Source: Cerioporus squamosus (Eukaryota; Basidiomycota; Agaricomycetes; Polyporales; Polyporaceae). Taken from it: a stretch of 64,000 nt of DNA. Shown here one piece after another: positions 47,486 to 63,271 of the stretch. A program made the translations under genes and the position numbers. The stretch is taken from NCBI GenBank assembly GCA_022592435.1, contig JABYQS010000046.1, forward strand, positions 62,001-126,000, read 5' to 3'. A model generated the notes under the pieces. It was not told where the DNA came from, did no database searches, and saw only the letters and a list, made by a program, of their open reading frames with translations. The first letter of the stretch is position 1. Each line of letters begins with the position of its first letter.

Positions 47486-50038
47486 CTATACAATCACACA
47501 CTCGTCCTTCGCGTCCTGACGCGTAGGTCGTGCCATGTTCGCCCGCTTGTTCCCGTTGCGCTTCATCTCCGTGAGTCGGTTCATCGCCCGCTTGTTGCCT
47601 TGCGCTATTGGAGAGGAGGTGAGTAAGCCGAGCAGGAAAACGAGATACGACTCCGACTCACCAGCTGCGCGCATGTACCATCGCTTCGCAAACTCGATGT
47701 CCTGCTTGACACCGATCCCGACCTCCGCGTAGTACCCAACCGCATACTCCGCCTTGCTCAAGCCCTTGTTCGCTGCCCGCCTCGCCCACAAGTATGCCTC
47801 CGAATCGCTTTGCTTGAGCACGCCCTCACTGCCCGTCAAGTACCATCCGCTGAGCGCAAGCTCTGCCTCCGCATGTCCCTTCTCCGCGGCCTTCGTGTAC
47901 CAAGCGATCGATCGCCGTGGGTCGACTGGACAGGTCAAGGTGCCGTACTCATACGCTTGTCCGAGCTTGAACTGCGAATGGGTGTAGCCAAGATGGCCTG
48001 CACGGGTGTACAGTTCCTTCGCGTATGCGGGATCATGTGGTACCACACCGTTGGTAGGGTTCTCGTACAGCATGGCGAGCTCGTGCAATGCGTGCGGATT
48101 CTCCTCATCTGCCTGCTCCGCTGCCCGCCGCAACCACCCAATTGCTTCTCGAGGGTTTGGCTGTTGCTTGAGCAGCCCCCGCAAGAGGATGACACCAAGC
48201 TTGTACATGGCCGCAGTGTCGCCCAGCGACGCGGCTTTCCGATAGAACGCAGCGGCGCGCTGAGGGTCCGCCCGCGTACCAGCACCAATCTCGTTGCAGA
48301 CCGCGACTCGGTAGCAGGCAGCAGGATGATTCTGCTTCGCAGCTTGCAAGTAGAGATGGTAGGCGCGCTCGTGGTCGACCTGCAGCCCAAGCATGCCGGT
48401 GCCATGACAATTGGCCAAGAAGAACTGGGCCTCGTCGTACGGCTGACCCTGGGTCGCGAGTCGTCGGATGACTTTCAGCGACTCCGCGATGAGGGCGTCT
48501 CGATATTTCCTGAGTCCCCTTTGATCCTTCGCATCCGCGCCAATCTTCTTCGCAGGCGTCGATCAGGTATTTCGCATACTGAAAGTGTGCCTCTGGATCA
48601 GGATCGTCCTTGATGCGCTGGCGGTACTGGTCGATGTACTCCTTTGTGTACGGCGGGGCGCTCAAGTCGATCGCTTTGGTCTTCTGCGTTCGAGGATTAA
48701 CGGATGCAGCCGTCTCCGAACGCTGTAGACGAGGCCGGGTCATCTCGAAGTCATCCTCAGGAGGAGGGGGCATCGGAGGAGCGGTCTGAAATGACGACGC
48801 GTTCGAGGAAGCTCTTGCAAGACTAGTCTGCGATCCAGAAGGATAACCTCCTTGGCCAGGTTGGTATGGACCAGGTCCCAAGTAGGGAACTGACTGACTG
48901 GGCGGAAGGGCTTGGCCATAGTTCTGAGGAGCATACGGCGATGGAGATGGGCCGGGGTGAGGATATGGTGACTGCGAGGGTCCGGGAGGAGGATACGGGT
49001 TGGCAGAGGTTCCGGGAGGAGGGTACGGATTAGCAGAGGTTCCGGGAGGAGGGTACGGACTGGCAGAAGGTCCAGGAGGGTACTGCGAATACACGGGTGG
49101 GCCAGGGGGCGGCGCGCCGGGAGGAGGTCCCATGCCAAGGACATCAGAGGCCGCCGCGTAGAGATAGTTGACCTCGTTCTGCGGGGGAGGGACGTACGGC
49201 TGATGGCCGTGCCCGTTCCAGCTCGGAGGGGGAGGGGGATAGCCGCGCGGAGGAGCTCCATCCATCGGCCCATGGCCGTACCCGTGGGGATTCTGCTGAA
49301 GCGTGGGGTCGTCGTACGAGTACAGACTGGTGATGTCTGTGTCCGTCTCATGCGCATCACCGCTGTAAAAACTCGTGTACCCACTGGTACCACTCCCGCC
49401 AGAGTGAACCGAGTTCGAACGCATAGAGTTGTCCACAACGCGACCAGGTGGCTGACGGCGCATGTGTTGGTCCGGAGAGACCGGAAGGCCTCCACCCGGA
49501 GACGGGGCCATCCTCTGAGGGGACTGCATAGACTGCATGGAACGCATGGACATGGACGTCCCTGCACGCGGGATGGGGTCACCGAGAGGAGGACCACGCA
49601 TAGGCTGTCCGCGCTGGCCTAAGTGCATGTTGCCAAACTGATCAGCGAGGCCATTGGGGTCAAAGTGTGTGGGTAATGGAGGTACGGTATCGTTTTCGCC
49701 GTACTGATCAGGCTGCATCTGAGTATTGATTGCGGGAACGGATCGATTTTGGAGACGCATCAGCGGTTGGGGCGCATTCGCTGCTCAGATTGAGCGAGGA
49801 CGGCGCCATAGTGGGCGTGTCAGGACCCTGAGTAGTCTGAAGCATGACAGAGCTCACTATTATCCTGTCCATCGCCGGGGCCTCTCAATTCATCATATGG
49901 AGGAGCGTCATAGCCTGGGTCGTCCTGAGGAGCGAGAGGCGGGCTGTTCCAGTGTTCGCTGTTGGGAGGAAGCCCTTGGCGACGGGCCTGACGATCGGTG
50001 GGAGGAGGGGACGTATGGTGTTCTTGTGGGTCAGCCAT
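47486..50038 (-). CDS. SKT5: Chitin synthase III activator, SKT5/CHS4 family
   Basis: Activates and localises chitin synthase for septum and wall building. N-terminal half is Pro/Tyr/Gly-rich, with a 30-bp coding repeat; the C-terminal half has about seven Sel1-like repeats (AAFYRKAASLGDTAAMYKLG, WYTKAAEKGHAEAELALS and similar). It ends DECVIV: CVIV is a CaaX box, and yeast Chs4 is also prenylated at its C-terminus, so membrane anchoring by a lipid is expected. The first exon runs from the ATG at 50038 to about 49859 and joins to NAPQPLMRLQNRS. One frame break lies at about 48550-48560: removing a single base turns the sequence into YLIDA(A/C)KKIGADAKD, the family consensus; no intron fits there. 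A further intron near 47610-47660 precedes the last exon. Confidence 0.9.
48928..49077 (-). repeat. Five tandem 30-bp coding repeats in SKT5
   Basis: Five consecutive 30-nt units encode the ten-residue motif PG(T/P)SxxPYPP (PGTSANPYPP twice exactly). The two central units are nearly identical at the DNA level, the outer ones degenerate, as expected for a repeat that changes copy number by slippage. It lies in the disordered N-terminal half. Confidence 0.9.
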
Positions 50039-50366
50039 GGGCAGCGCAAGGAGCGGAAGCGTCGCTGGCAACGGCAGCGACCAAGACACGGAGAAGAACG
50101 GAGGGACTCCGTCGCGGAGGCAGCAGGGGAGGGACAAGAGGGAGCGGGTTGAGTTGAGCTAAGCGGAGCGAGCTGAATTGACGGGAGACAAGAAGCAGCA
50201 CAGCCGGCCTCATCCTTCTCGCCAACTTCGGCTCTCTCCTTGCTCCTCCGCCACTCGCCACACACTAGTGTTGGTCGCAGTCCGACGCAAGTGCATCAGG
50301 CCAGTAGTCACGCAAACGCAAAGAATATATACAGCCAGAAGACAGGCAATAAAGATATGGTAGAAG

Positions 50367-52944
50367 CTAACTGGTCTCCACAGCTACCTCCGAATGTCCG
50401 TTCACACCGCTCGAACTCGTGTCTGCGCCCGGCGCCGGCGCGACTGACACTTCCCCCATGGTCGTGTCACCCTGAGCTTCAGAGCTGGTCTGCGATAGCG
50501 GAGGATTGTCTCCAGCCATGGTGACATCCATGGGCTCGGCCTTCGCGGGGATAGCGGGTGAGCCTGCAGAAGTAGAGGCCTCTCCAACCCACTGCCACTC
50601 TTCAAGCACCCTCTCCGCGGTCAGTCGTTCGAGACCTTTCGCAGTTCGTCGCACCTTGACGATAACATCCCGTCTGCTCTCCACATGTACCTCCTCACCG
50701 TCCTCGGCCGCTGCGTCGTCTCCTCCACGCAACCACTCCTCCGCCCAATCCGAAGAGTCCTCCCTCGGTCGCCGCGCCTTCAACACCCTGCTCTCCATCA
50801 TCGTCGGCCGCTCATCTACCCGTTCCCAGGCAGGAGGTTTGAAGTTACGGAACAACTCCGTGCTGTCTTCGCCAATGTCCGCTGCGCTTCGCTTGCGTTT
50901 GTTGCCAATGCCGTTTGAGGCATGGTCGGCGACACCATTCGCAGCGGGTTTGCCCTTCATATGCCGGCTGCCACGCCCTTCGCTGTCGCTCAAGTACCCA
51001 GAGGCATGCCGTGCTCTCCAGCGCAGCTCCCTGGCCAACGCGGGCGCATCTTTGATACGATCTCCAGGCACCTCCTCCTTCGCCTGCCTCTTCGCAGAGT
51101 CCGTTCCGCGCTCCATAGTACGAGCCTCGGAAACTAGGAACTCAGACAATGCCTCGATTCCCTCCAATACACGGGGAGGGAACTCTTCTTTAGCTTTGAG
51201 GTCGCGAAGGTACTTCTCACCCGCGTACCAGCATAATCTACGAATAGTTCAGATCAAGATGCGGCTTAGATGCCGCACGGCAGTGGGGATACGCACTTGG
51301 TGAAGTGAGGGAACCTGAACTTTTTGGGAACATGAGTGGCGATCTCGATCTCTCGTACGCGCAGTTCTAAAGAAGTGTCAGCAGTTTGGTGGAAGGATCC
51401 GCAATGGAAAACATACGCGTAGGGACGTTATAAGAGTGCAAGAAGTTGCCTCCAAATACGAGTGTGTCCATAGGCGTATACTGGTGAAGAGGATTAGCAA
51501 TAATAACTGGCTCAGGAACGGGAATGAGACTCACCACGGCGTGTATCCAGCCTGTGGGGATGATCATCGTGTTACCCGTCTTCAGCTCGACTTTGAAGAC
51601 TTCGTCGCACATATCGCCCAACCACGAGTGATTCTGTAACTCTGTTCCTGACCATTTCTCGTATGCTGCGAGGTTGGCGGGGGTAGGACGGATGAAATAG
51701 AACACCTGTAATTGATAGCATGTAAGTCGAGGTGTCGCGAATCGTAAGTATATATACAACCTTTGCGCCGTGGATGATGTGGTAGTAGACTGAGGAACCG
51801 GCGAAGTCGACATGCCAGTCCTGAGTGCGCAATACATGTTAGCCGACGCACTTGAATAAGCTGGCCGTCACACGTACAGTCCACGCGCCACCAACGCCCA
51901 TGAGGCAATACAACTGAACTTTCGGGTAGGTATGACCTCGTCCTCTCTTGGTGCTAGGCCAAAACTTCTCTACCCAGTCCAGCTCCCGTACTATCCTCGG
52001 CGGCAAGACCTTGTCTGCAAGCTCGGTGCCTGATATCTCCAGCGAGATGACGTTGCGAATCTTGTCCCGCTTCGACGGCTCAGTGTTCCAGTATTCCGCC
52101 CACTTGCCAAGGGTCCAATGCGGTATGTTGGACTGCGTTGCGACATCTAGGAGGTGGCAAGAAACGGGATTCGAGGTTGGTAATTGCATGGACGGACGAA
52201 GGCACGTTACACAATTGAAGACACAGCACGTACCGATGACCTCTACGGGATGGTCCTCGCCCAAGCTCTCCACGACATCATCCACAGTGAACCCAGGTGG
52301 CGGCATCTTCATCCCCAGCCCTTCTTCCGACTCAATCACGATGGGCTCCTTCATCGCAGTCTCGTCATTCTCCAGCCACTCCATGCCAACTTCGCTCCCC
52401 TTCATGCGTCTGAACGGGTCCTTCTTTATCGTCTTCCCCTCCATCATGCGCAACCACCTGTTTGGATCCGACTCCTGTCCAGCGTTCAACCCAGCATAGT
52501 CCCGCTGCGTCTTCTTTCGTGCGGACTTGCGCGCCGGGGGTTTCATTGTTATGATGCGAGCAGGGTTTGCGTCCAAACACGGCCGGCAGAACCTACGACA
52601 CGCCGTAGCAGGTCCGCTGTCATCCTTCATGCAGACCGATACATCCAGAGGGGAACGCACCATTTGCCCACCGCGTCAAGGTCTCCCCCTTCGCCGACAC
52701 ACCTCCAGTGAAACCAAGTCTTGCATGCGTCACACCTGACCCACTTCTCCTTTTCGGCTACGGTGAGTGGCGTGTCGCCCGGAGCGTCCTTGCACGCTGG
52801 ACACTTGTCGTCCTGTGTCTGTGCTTGCGCCTCCTCCTCTCCCTCCTGAGAAGCCTGAGTTGGAGTGTCACCGTCTTCTGTGGCGCCTGCGGGGTCCGGC
52901 GTCTTCTGCGACCTCCCTGAACGGCCGCGGCGAGCGCGAGTCAT
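50367..52944 (-). CDS. JHD1: JmjC histone demethylase with PHD finger, JHD1 type
   Basis: Fe(II)/2-oxoglutarate-dependent demethylase; the family acts on H3K36me1/2. The N-terminus [11 protein letters not shown] is followed by a PHD finger ([28 protein letters not shown]), a basic linker [12 protein letters not shown], then the JmjC core: [33 protein letters not shown] (the H-x-D iron ligands) split by an intron, [17 protein letters not shown], and TGWIHAVYTP with the third iron ligand His, then [15 protein letters not shown]. The C-terminal part is charged and low in complexity, ending SEVAVETS. Both catalytic His and Asp are present, so it should be active. The ATG at 52944 directly precedes the PHD region; an in-frame upstream ATG at 53109 gives an unconvincing extension. 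Tandem with SKT5. Confidence 0.94.
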
Positions 52945-53347
52945 TGTGCGGACGACTGAAGTTGTTGCGCGGACGCAACACGAAGAAAGAACAGCAAACC
53001 GCGTTGCTGCACGCGGTGCTGTGGTGGGCAAGTCTGACCTGTAAAGCCGCCACGGTTCGGCGCAGCGGAGCCTTGACGCCAGCGGTTGCCAAAAGCGATG
53101 GAACGGCACGGCATCCGGCTGCCGGAGCGCCGCCGTCCGTCCGCTCGTCGATGGTTGTGAACAAAGACGGCTGGAAGCTTGAAGTTTGAAGCTTTGAAGG
53201 CTCAGACATGATGGATGATGACGAGTATGTAGCGATTACATTTCTAATAACTTCCTCTAGCGATTACAACCTCACCGTCCAATGTCTAGTACAGATACAA
53301 CATTTGACTTCTCGAGCACTTCCGGGTACATCGCGAATATTGGCAAC
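52945..53347. other. Spacer, JHD1 promoter and PGK 3' UTR
   Basis: About 400 bp between two minus-strand genes. It should hold the JHD1 promoter at the left and the PGK terminator region at the right. No gene is supported. Confidence 0.5.
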
Positions 53348-54973
53348 TCACTGCTTCTCGCTGAGCTCCGCGACACCAGGAAGAGTCTACCCGAAGGAGA
53401 GTGTCAGAAGCATTCGACTCAAAAATTAGAATTTCAGACGAACCTTGCCCTCCAGGAGCTCAAGACTTGCACCACCGCCCGTGCTGACATGGCTGAGCTT
53501 GTCCTCCGCGCCGTACTTCGCAACCACGGTCGCAGTATCGCCACCACCAACAATGACGGTAGCACCCTTTTGTGCGGCCTCGATCGTAGCATCGAGGAGC
53601 GCCTTTGACGAAGCAGAGAAGGCCTCGAACTCGAAGACACCAGGGGGGCTAGAGGAGTATGTGAATTTCCCACCTCGCCAAGCTGGGAAAGTTCCACTCA
53701 CCCGTTCCAAAGGATAGTCTTCGACTCGAGAACAGTCTGACGGAAGAGCTCACGACTCTTCGGGCCAGCATCGAGACCCATCCAGTCGTCCGGGATGCCC
53801 TCAGCATCGGTAGCATGGCCAGTCTAAACTTGGATTAGCAGATGGACCGCCCGAGAACTTAAGGCATGTACTGACCTTCGCATCCTTGTCGAATTTGTCC
53901 GCAGTCACGTAGTCCACAGGGAATACGATCTTGATGTTGTGCTGCTTAGCCTTCTCAACCAGTGCTGCGACCTTCTCAGATCCAGCAGCGTCAAAGAGGG
54001 ACTGGCCAATCTGCAGGACAAGTTCATCGTGGAAGTGGTCCGGAAACCGAGAAGACGATCCGTACCTTGACGTTCTCGAGCGTCTTCTTGAAGGTGAATG
54101 CCATTCCGCCGCAGATGATCAAGGAGTTAACCTGCGGAAGAATATCAGCCTCAGGCCTGTCAGCAACCCAGTCTCGCACTCACTTTGTCAAGCATGTTCT
54201 CAATCAGCTGAATCTTGTCCGACACCTTGGCGCCACCGAGGATCGCGAGGAAAGGACGCTCAGGGTGCTCAAGGGCTTTTGCGAAGTAGTCGAGCTCCTT
54301 CTTCATGAGGAAGCCAGCTGCGCGTTGGGAGAGCTTAACGCCAACCATGCTGGAGTGTGCACGGTGCGCAGTGCCGAACGCATCGTTGACATAGACGTCA
54401 CCAAGCCTGGTCAAGCCCTCGCGGAACTCAGTGACCTTGGCGGGGTCGGCCTTGATCTTCTTGCCGTCCTTGTCCTTGGTCGAACCCTCCTCCTCGATAT
54501 GGAACCGGAGGTTCTCAAGGAGGATCACGGAACCCTCAGGAGCCTCGTTCACGGTCTTCTCGACGTCGGGGCCAACACACTCGTTCACGAAGATGACCGA
54601 CTTGCCGAGGTGCTTTTCGAGTTCATGGGACACGGGCTCTAGGGAGTACTTGGGGTTGACTTTGCCGTCGGGACGGCCAAGGTGGGACATCAGGATGACC
54701 TTCGCGGCACCTGCAGATCTGGTAAGGCCGTTTCTCGATCGAGAGGTTGGGTTAACGAACCGTTGTCAATGGCATATTTGATGGTGGGCAAGGCGGCGAC
54801 GATACGCTGTTTCCACCATGTCAGTCGCGTAGATGCATTGGATCTTGACTTGTACGCACGGCAGGGTTGGTGACCTTGCCGTCCGCCATGGGGACATTGA
54901 AGTCTACACGGATGAGGACACGCTTGCCCTTGAGATCAAGGTCGGTGATAGAGAGCTTGTTTGCGATGGACAT
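53348..54973 (-). CDS. PGK1: Phosphoglycerate kinase
   Basis: Glycolytic enzyme transferring phosphate between 1,3-bisphosphoglycerate and ADP in the cytosol. Starts [29 protein letters not shown] (substrate-binding RVDFN in its first exon), then [36 protein letters not shown], the long exon through [40 protein letters not shown] and [10 protein letters not shown] terminal intron (GTTCGT to GGTAG) separates LLEGK from [12 protein letters not shown], which restores the known C-terminus; reading on gives a premature non-family end. About eight exons, fairly evenly spaced. The 216 bp to the next gene's start must hold its promoter, shared with the divergent RGG-protein gene. Confidence 0.97.
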
Positions 54974-55189
54974 GGCGGGGTGCAGAGAGAAATGAGGAGA
55001 TCGATGGTGGTCTGAGGGCGGACGAGCGGGTTTATATCTCGTCGCTCATTCGATGAAGTCACGGCTCGGCATCTTCCAGCGCCTCCGTTTCGGTCTCTGC
55101 GCGTCTGCCAATAACAGACCTTCCTTCGCGTCTCGCCAAGTCTGGTCCTCTCCTAGTCTCTCAAGGAGACACGTTCACCTGTCCCCTTC

Positions 55190-56110
55190 ATGGCCGACAA
55201 TCCATCTGCTGAGCAGGCAGCCTCGAACTCCCTCGGCCTCGACCTCGAAGCGTTGAAGATCAAGGACGACCCAGACTCGGGTGCTGTGGACGCAAAGGAC
55301 GAATCGGCATCCAAGGAGGACGCGTGCAAATCTCTTGAAGGTCCTGCAGACGCAAAGGGAGAGGATGATGAGTCCTCTCCCAAGAAAGAGACAAAGGAGA
55401 AGAAGAAGCCGTATGTGAACCCCGATCGTGTCAAGACTGGCGGTGCCCAGCGAGTGCGTGTCGACGTCCGGTGGAGGGACGTCTGTGGTGTTGAACGTCT
55501 TTGCAGGAGAAGCTGAGCGAGGAGGAACTAGCCGAGCGAATGGTACGCATCAGGGAACAGAACGAAAAGATCAAGCAGCGGCGACAGGTACGGAGCATCT
55601 CGCCCTAGCGCACTTGGCACCCCAGAGCTCAAGACTAACTTGCAGGATGTCCAAGCTGACGAAGATGAGTACAAGAAGAAGCAGGAGGCAGACCGTGCTA
55701 AGTTGGCCAAAGCAAAGAAGGTGCAAGAGAACGTGGACAAGGCTCGCGAGCAGAATGCTCGCCGTAAGCTGGACAAGGTACGTCCCGTCCGACCATAGCA
55801 CTGCATGACTTTCCGAACCTCGTCTCCGCAGATTCAGAGCCGTGAGTGGGACTCAGGAAAACCCGCGCGCAGTGAATGGAACAAGTCCAAGAAGGATGAG
55901 ACAGGCGAAGACAGCGAGAAGAAAGTACAGCAGTCAATTGGAATCCGTGGCGCAGTACGCGGTGGCGGTCGTGGTGGAGGCCGTGGCAGAGGCCGTGGAG
56001 GAGGGGTAACCTCACCGACGTCTGAGAAGAAAGAGCAAGATGCTACCCCTACTGGAACGACAACAACAGAGAACCCCACCCCCGCCGAGAGTGCTGCTGC
56101 GAGCGCGTGA
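55190..56110 (+). CDS. Conserved coiled-coil RGG-repeat protein, function unknown
   Basis: No family name recognised with confidence. Four exons give about 245 residues: an acidic Asp/Ser/Lys-rich N-terminus, a block KPYVNPDRVKTGGAQR, then a long charged helix (KLSEEELAERMVRIREQNEKI and KVQENVDKAREQNARRKLDKIQSREWDSGK) that looks strongly conserved, and a C-terminal RGG-type segment (GRGGGRGRGRGGG, arranged as alternating Arg and Gly) followed by a Thr/Glu/Ala-rich tail. RGG segments usually bind RNA and are methylated on Arg, so a role with mRNA or ribosomes is inferred. Introns lie between about 55453 and 55506, 55588 and 55644, and 55778 and 55831. It diverges from PGK. The ATG at 55190 is the first in frame. 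Confidence 0.8.
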
Positions 56111-56336
56111 CTTATACCCTGTATCGCTATGATATCTGCTGTACTTCCGGATGGTTGCTAATCCCTATGTATTCGTTGTACCGATTGCCTTCCACCGCAT
56201 CTACCGCCTGGAGCATTGGGCCGGGAAACGCTTCGGTCCGTCTTTCCCGGCGGTCCATATTTTCTGTAAGCGCCCATACGAGCAGAGCGTTGCAAGAGCT
56301 GCCACAGAACGGAGTCTCACTTGTCCTCCTGCTACT

Positions 56337-59017
56337 ATGGGTCGTGGCGTCCTTCTCACGTCGAACCTGCCACAGCTGCAGAACCTCATCAAACGCGACC
56401 CATCTGCGTACAAGGAGGAGTTCCTGCAGCAATGGAACCATTACAACAGCATCCGCCAGATTTTCCAGATCAACCCGGATGAGAATGCTCAACATTTTAG
56501 GGAGCTCGTCTCCTTCATTGCGCAGGTGTGTGGATTGTTGTGCCGGAAGCTGTTAATTTCAGCTAAACACGACACAGGTCGCCCAATGCTATCCCAAGGA
56601 GACTGCAGAGTTTCCGTCCCAGATATCAACTCTGCTCCTCGAGAGCTATGGGACGCTCTCCCCTGATACCCGCAAATCGCTTGTACAGAACCTCGTCATG
56701 CTGCGGAACAAGGATGTTATAACCTCTATCACGTACGTCTTTGACCCTGCTAGTATCGCTGCGCTACCGACATCTGTGCATTGCGTTCAGGCTCCTGCAG
56801 ACACTCTTCCCTCTTCTTCCTCGCACGACTTCGTCCCCTCTCCGCGCTTTCATCCGAAGGACGATTCTGTCCGACATCCGCACCGCGAACCTACGCACGA
56901 AAAACCACAAGCTCAACCGAGCCGTCCAGGCCATGCTCTTCGGGATGGTCGAGCGAGGGATGGATGCTGAGGTTGTGGGAGACAAGGGCAAGTTGAGAGC
57001 TGCCGCTGGATCCTCGGGCAATGGGGAGGAAGCTATGTGGGCCGTCGTGCTGACGAAGGAGTTGTGGAGGAAGGGCATCTGGTGCGTGCGTTTTGTGTCG
57101 GTCCTGTCGGGGATCTCATGAGGATTGAACAGGAACGATGCGAAGACCGTCTCCATCATTGCACTCGGCTGTTTCCATCCCGTAGTTAAGGTCCAGAGTG
57201 CATCGCTGCATTTCTTCCTAGGTAGCGACGAAGAAAAGGAAGATAGCGACGACGAGGAAGAGGAGGTACGTATGCCCTGTTTGCAGCTTACATCCTTGCT
57301 GACGATAGGTTAGCTGCCAGATGTGAAGGCACTTCAGCATCGTAGAGAAATCAACAAGAAGACTCGTAGCGGGGACAAAAAGCTCATGAAGACCATGAAG
57401 AATGTCAAGGCTGTACGTCTACAGTGACTGCCGCCCTTCTTCAGACCCTGACCCCTCTGCAGAAGAAGAAGAAGAGGGCTGCTGAGACCAGTACGAACTT
57501 CCCAGCCATTCAGCTTCTGAACGACCCGCAAACATTCGGTGAGAAGCTCTATGACCTCCTCAACAAGTACGACAAGCGCTTCTCGCTCGACCACAAGATC
57601 CTCATTATGCAGCTTCTCTCGCGCGTCATGGGCGGACACAAGCTCTGCGTGCTCGGCTTCTACACATACATCATGAAGTACCTCACATATCATCAACTCC
57701 GCATACCATCGATCCTCGTCGCTCTCGCCCAGTCCGTGCACGAGTATACGCCCCCAGACGCGCTGACGCCTGTGATACGGAAGATCGCACAGGAGTTCGT
57801 TCACCCCGGTGTGGGCAGCGAAGTCATCGCGGCGGGCATCAACTCGATTCGCGAGGTCTGCAGACGGCAACCGTGGGCGATGGAGGAGGACCTGCTTGGT
57901 GATCTCATCGAGTACCGAAAGAGTCGCGACAAGGCCGTCACCGCCGCGGCGCGTGGACTGCTGCAGCTCTTCCGAGAGGTCAACCCTGGCATGCTCAAGC
58001 GCAGGGAGCGTGGTAAGGATGCAAGCATGGGGATCGCGAAGGGAAGCCAGCCTCTACCTTTCGGACACAGTGCAGAAGCTGCTGTGGATATCGAGGGCTT
58101 GGTGGTGAGTACATTGGTTGCGTCTGCTGACGTTCGGTTCGCTCACGTTCTTGTTCTCGTTGCAGCTCCTGGAAGACCATCTGAAGAAGCTCCGGGAAGA
58201 AGATGGTGTTGCGTCAGGCGACGAGAATGAGGACGACGAGGCGGCTTGGGAGGGCTGGGATGTCGAATCGGACTCGTCAGAGGAGTCTTCCGATGGCTGG
58301 CAGGACGTCGACTCCGACAGCGACGGAGATCTCGAAATCAGCGATAGCGAAGATGAGGATGGGAAGACGTCGAAAAAATCAAAGGGCAAGGGCAAGGCCA
58401 AGGCGAAGGACGACGATGAGGATATGAAGGGCGAGGAGGACAAGGAGGATGACACCGCCGAGGACGCAGCCCACCGGATATCGACACTTGCGACCACGAA
58501 GGTATGAACATCTAGTTTACGCTGTTCACAGCACCGCGCTGAGACTGACTGTCGCTCATCATAGATCCTCACGCCGGCGGACTTCGCTCTGCTTAACGAT
58601 CTCCGTCTCAAAGCTGCCTCTGCCGCAGTCGAACGTGGGGGTGGCAGCGCTGCCAAGCGCAAGCTCGCGTCGCTTGAATCTCAGAAGAAGACCCTCCTGC
58701 ACTCGGACGGTAACCTCGCCGACACCTTCATCTCAGAAAACGACATCCTGGGGCCACGGAAGAAAGCCAAGGCCGACTACGCGGAGCGTATCGCGTCCAT
58801 TGAAAAGGGTCGTGAGGGTCGCGAGAAGTACGGCTCGCTCAAGGGCAAGAAGAACAAGGAGGCCCCGAGTAGCACGACGAACCGCGAGAAGGCGCGCAAC
58901 AAACCGCTGATGATGATTCTTGCCAGCGGCGCAGTGCGCGGGAAGAAGAAGGCGTCGTTGCGGGATAAGCAGCGGAAGCTGCGCGCGCATATTGAACGCG
59001 CGAAAAAGGCACATTGA
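56337..59017 (+). CDS. SDA1: 60S ribosome biogenesis factor Sda1
   Basis: Nucleolar/nuclear protein needed for pre-60S maturation and export; first described in yeast for actin and cell-cycle effects. Begins [25 protein letters not shown], followed by the N-terminal helical-repeat domain ([34 protein letters not shown]), a Lys-rich stretch, [18 protein letters not shown] and [17 protein letters not shown], then a highly acidic Asp/Glu/Ser region (about 58210-58480) and the SDA1 C-terminal domain [11 protein letters not shown], with [24 protein letters not shown] near the end. Eight or so exons; the stop TGA ends at 59017. The acidic tract between the domains is the family norm. All recognisable blocks are in order, so the gene looks complete. 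Confidence 0.95.
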
Positions 59018-59135
59018 GTATCTCAGTCGGATCTGTTCGTGGTTCTGTATGCACTGGGCACTATGTACTTAGAGTTACATGTACGTTCTACTGCTGTTCG
59101 CCATCTATTACACTGCATGGCTTGTTCACCGTAAT

Positions 59136-60533
<1,398 letters not shown>

Positions 60534-60785
60534 GGTCGCTGGGAGGAAGAGACGATGTTATCGGTGATGAGCAAATATTCTGGGGAGAGCGGTCGGCCAT
60601 ATGGACGTCCGCGGTAGATCGGTCTGCGCTGCTCGATGATCTCATCCTGTTCCCCCGCGCTCCGGACCGTCGTCCCGGCCGGCGCTTCCTTCGCGTCGCA
60701 GTCGGGCGTCTGTCCTCTCTTGTCTAGCAGCGACCAAGTCCAGCACTACTAGTCGACCAGAGTCTAGTTCCATTCTACGCCGACC

Positions 60786-63094
<2,309 letters not shown>

Positions 63095-63271
63095 GTCGTG
63101 CTGCGTTGTCCTCCCCCGTGTACAATGCGGACTTCTTGAGTTGTATGACGCTCTGGGCGAGTTGTTGACTCCAGATACAGCAACCTTGCATTCCAGTCCT
63201 ACACTCTACATGTAAAGATACAGCTACATGACCGCTTCTGTTATATTTTCTTCATGTTCTACCTCACCTGC

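Noticed and set aside
48928..49077. CRISPR-like array
   Set aside because: The units are directly adjacent, without spacers, and translate as an in-frame decapeptide repeat.
52944..53109. Upstream in-frame start for JHD1
   Set aside because: The 55 extra residues show no conservation signature and the ATG at 52944 directly precedes the basic leader and PHD finger.
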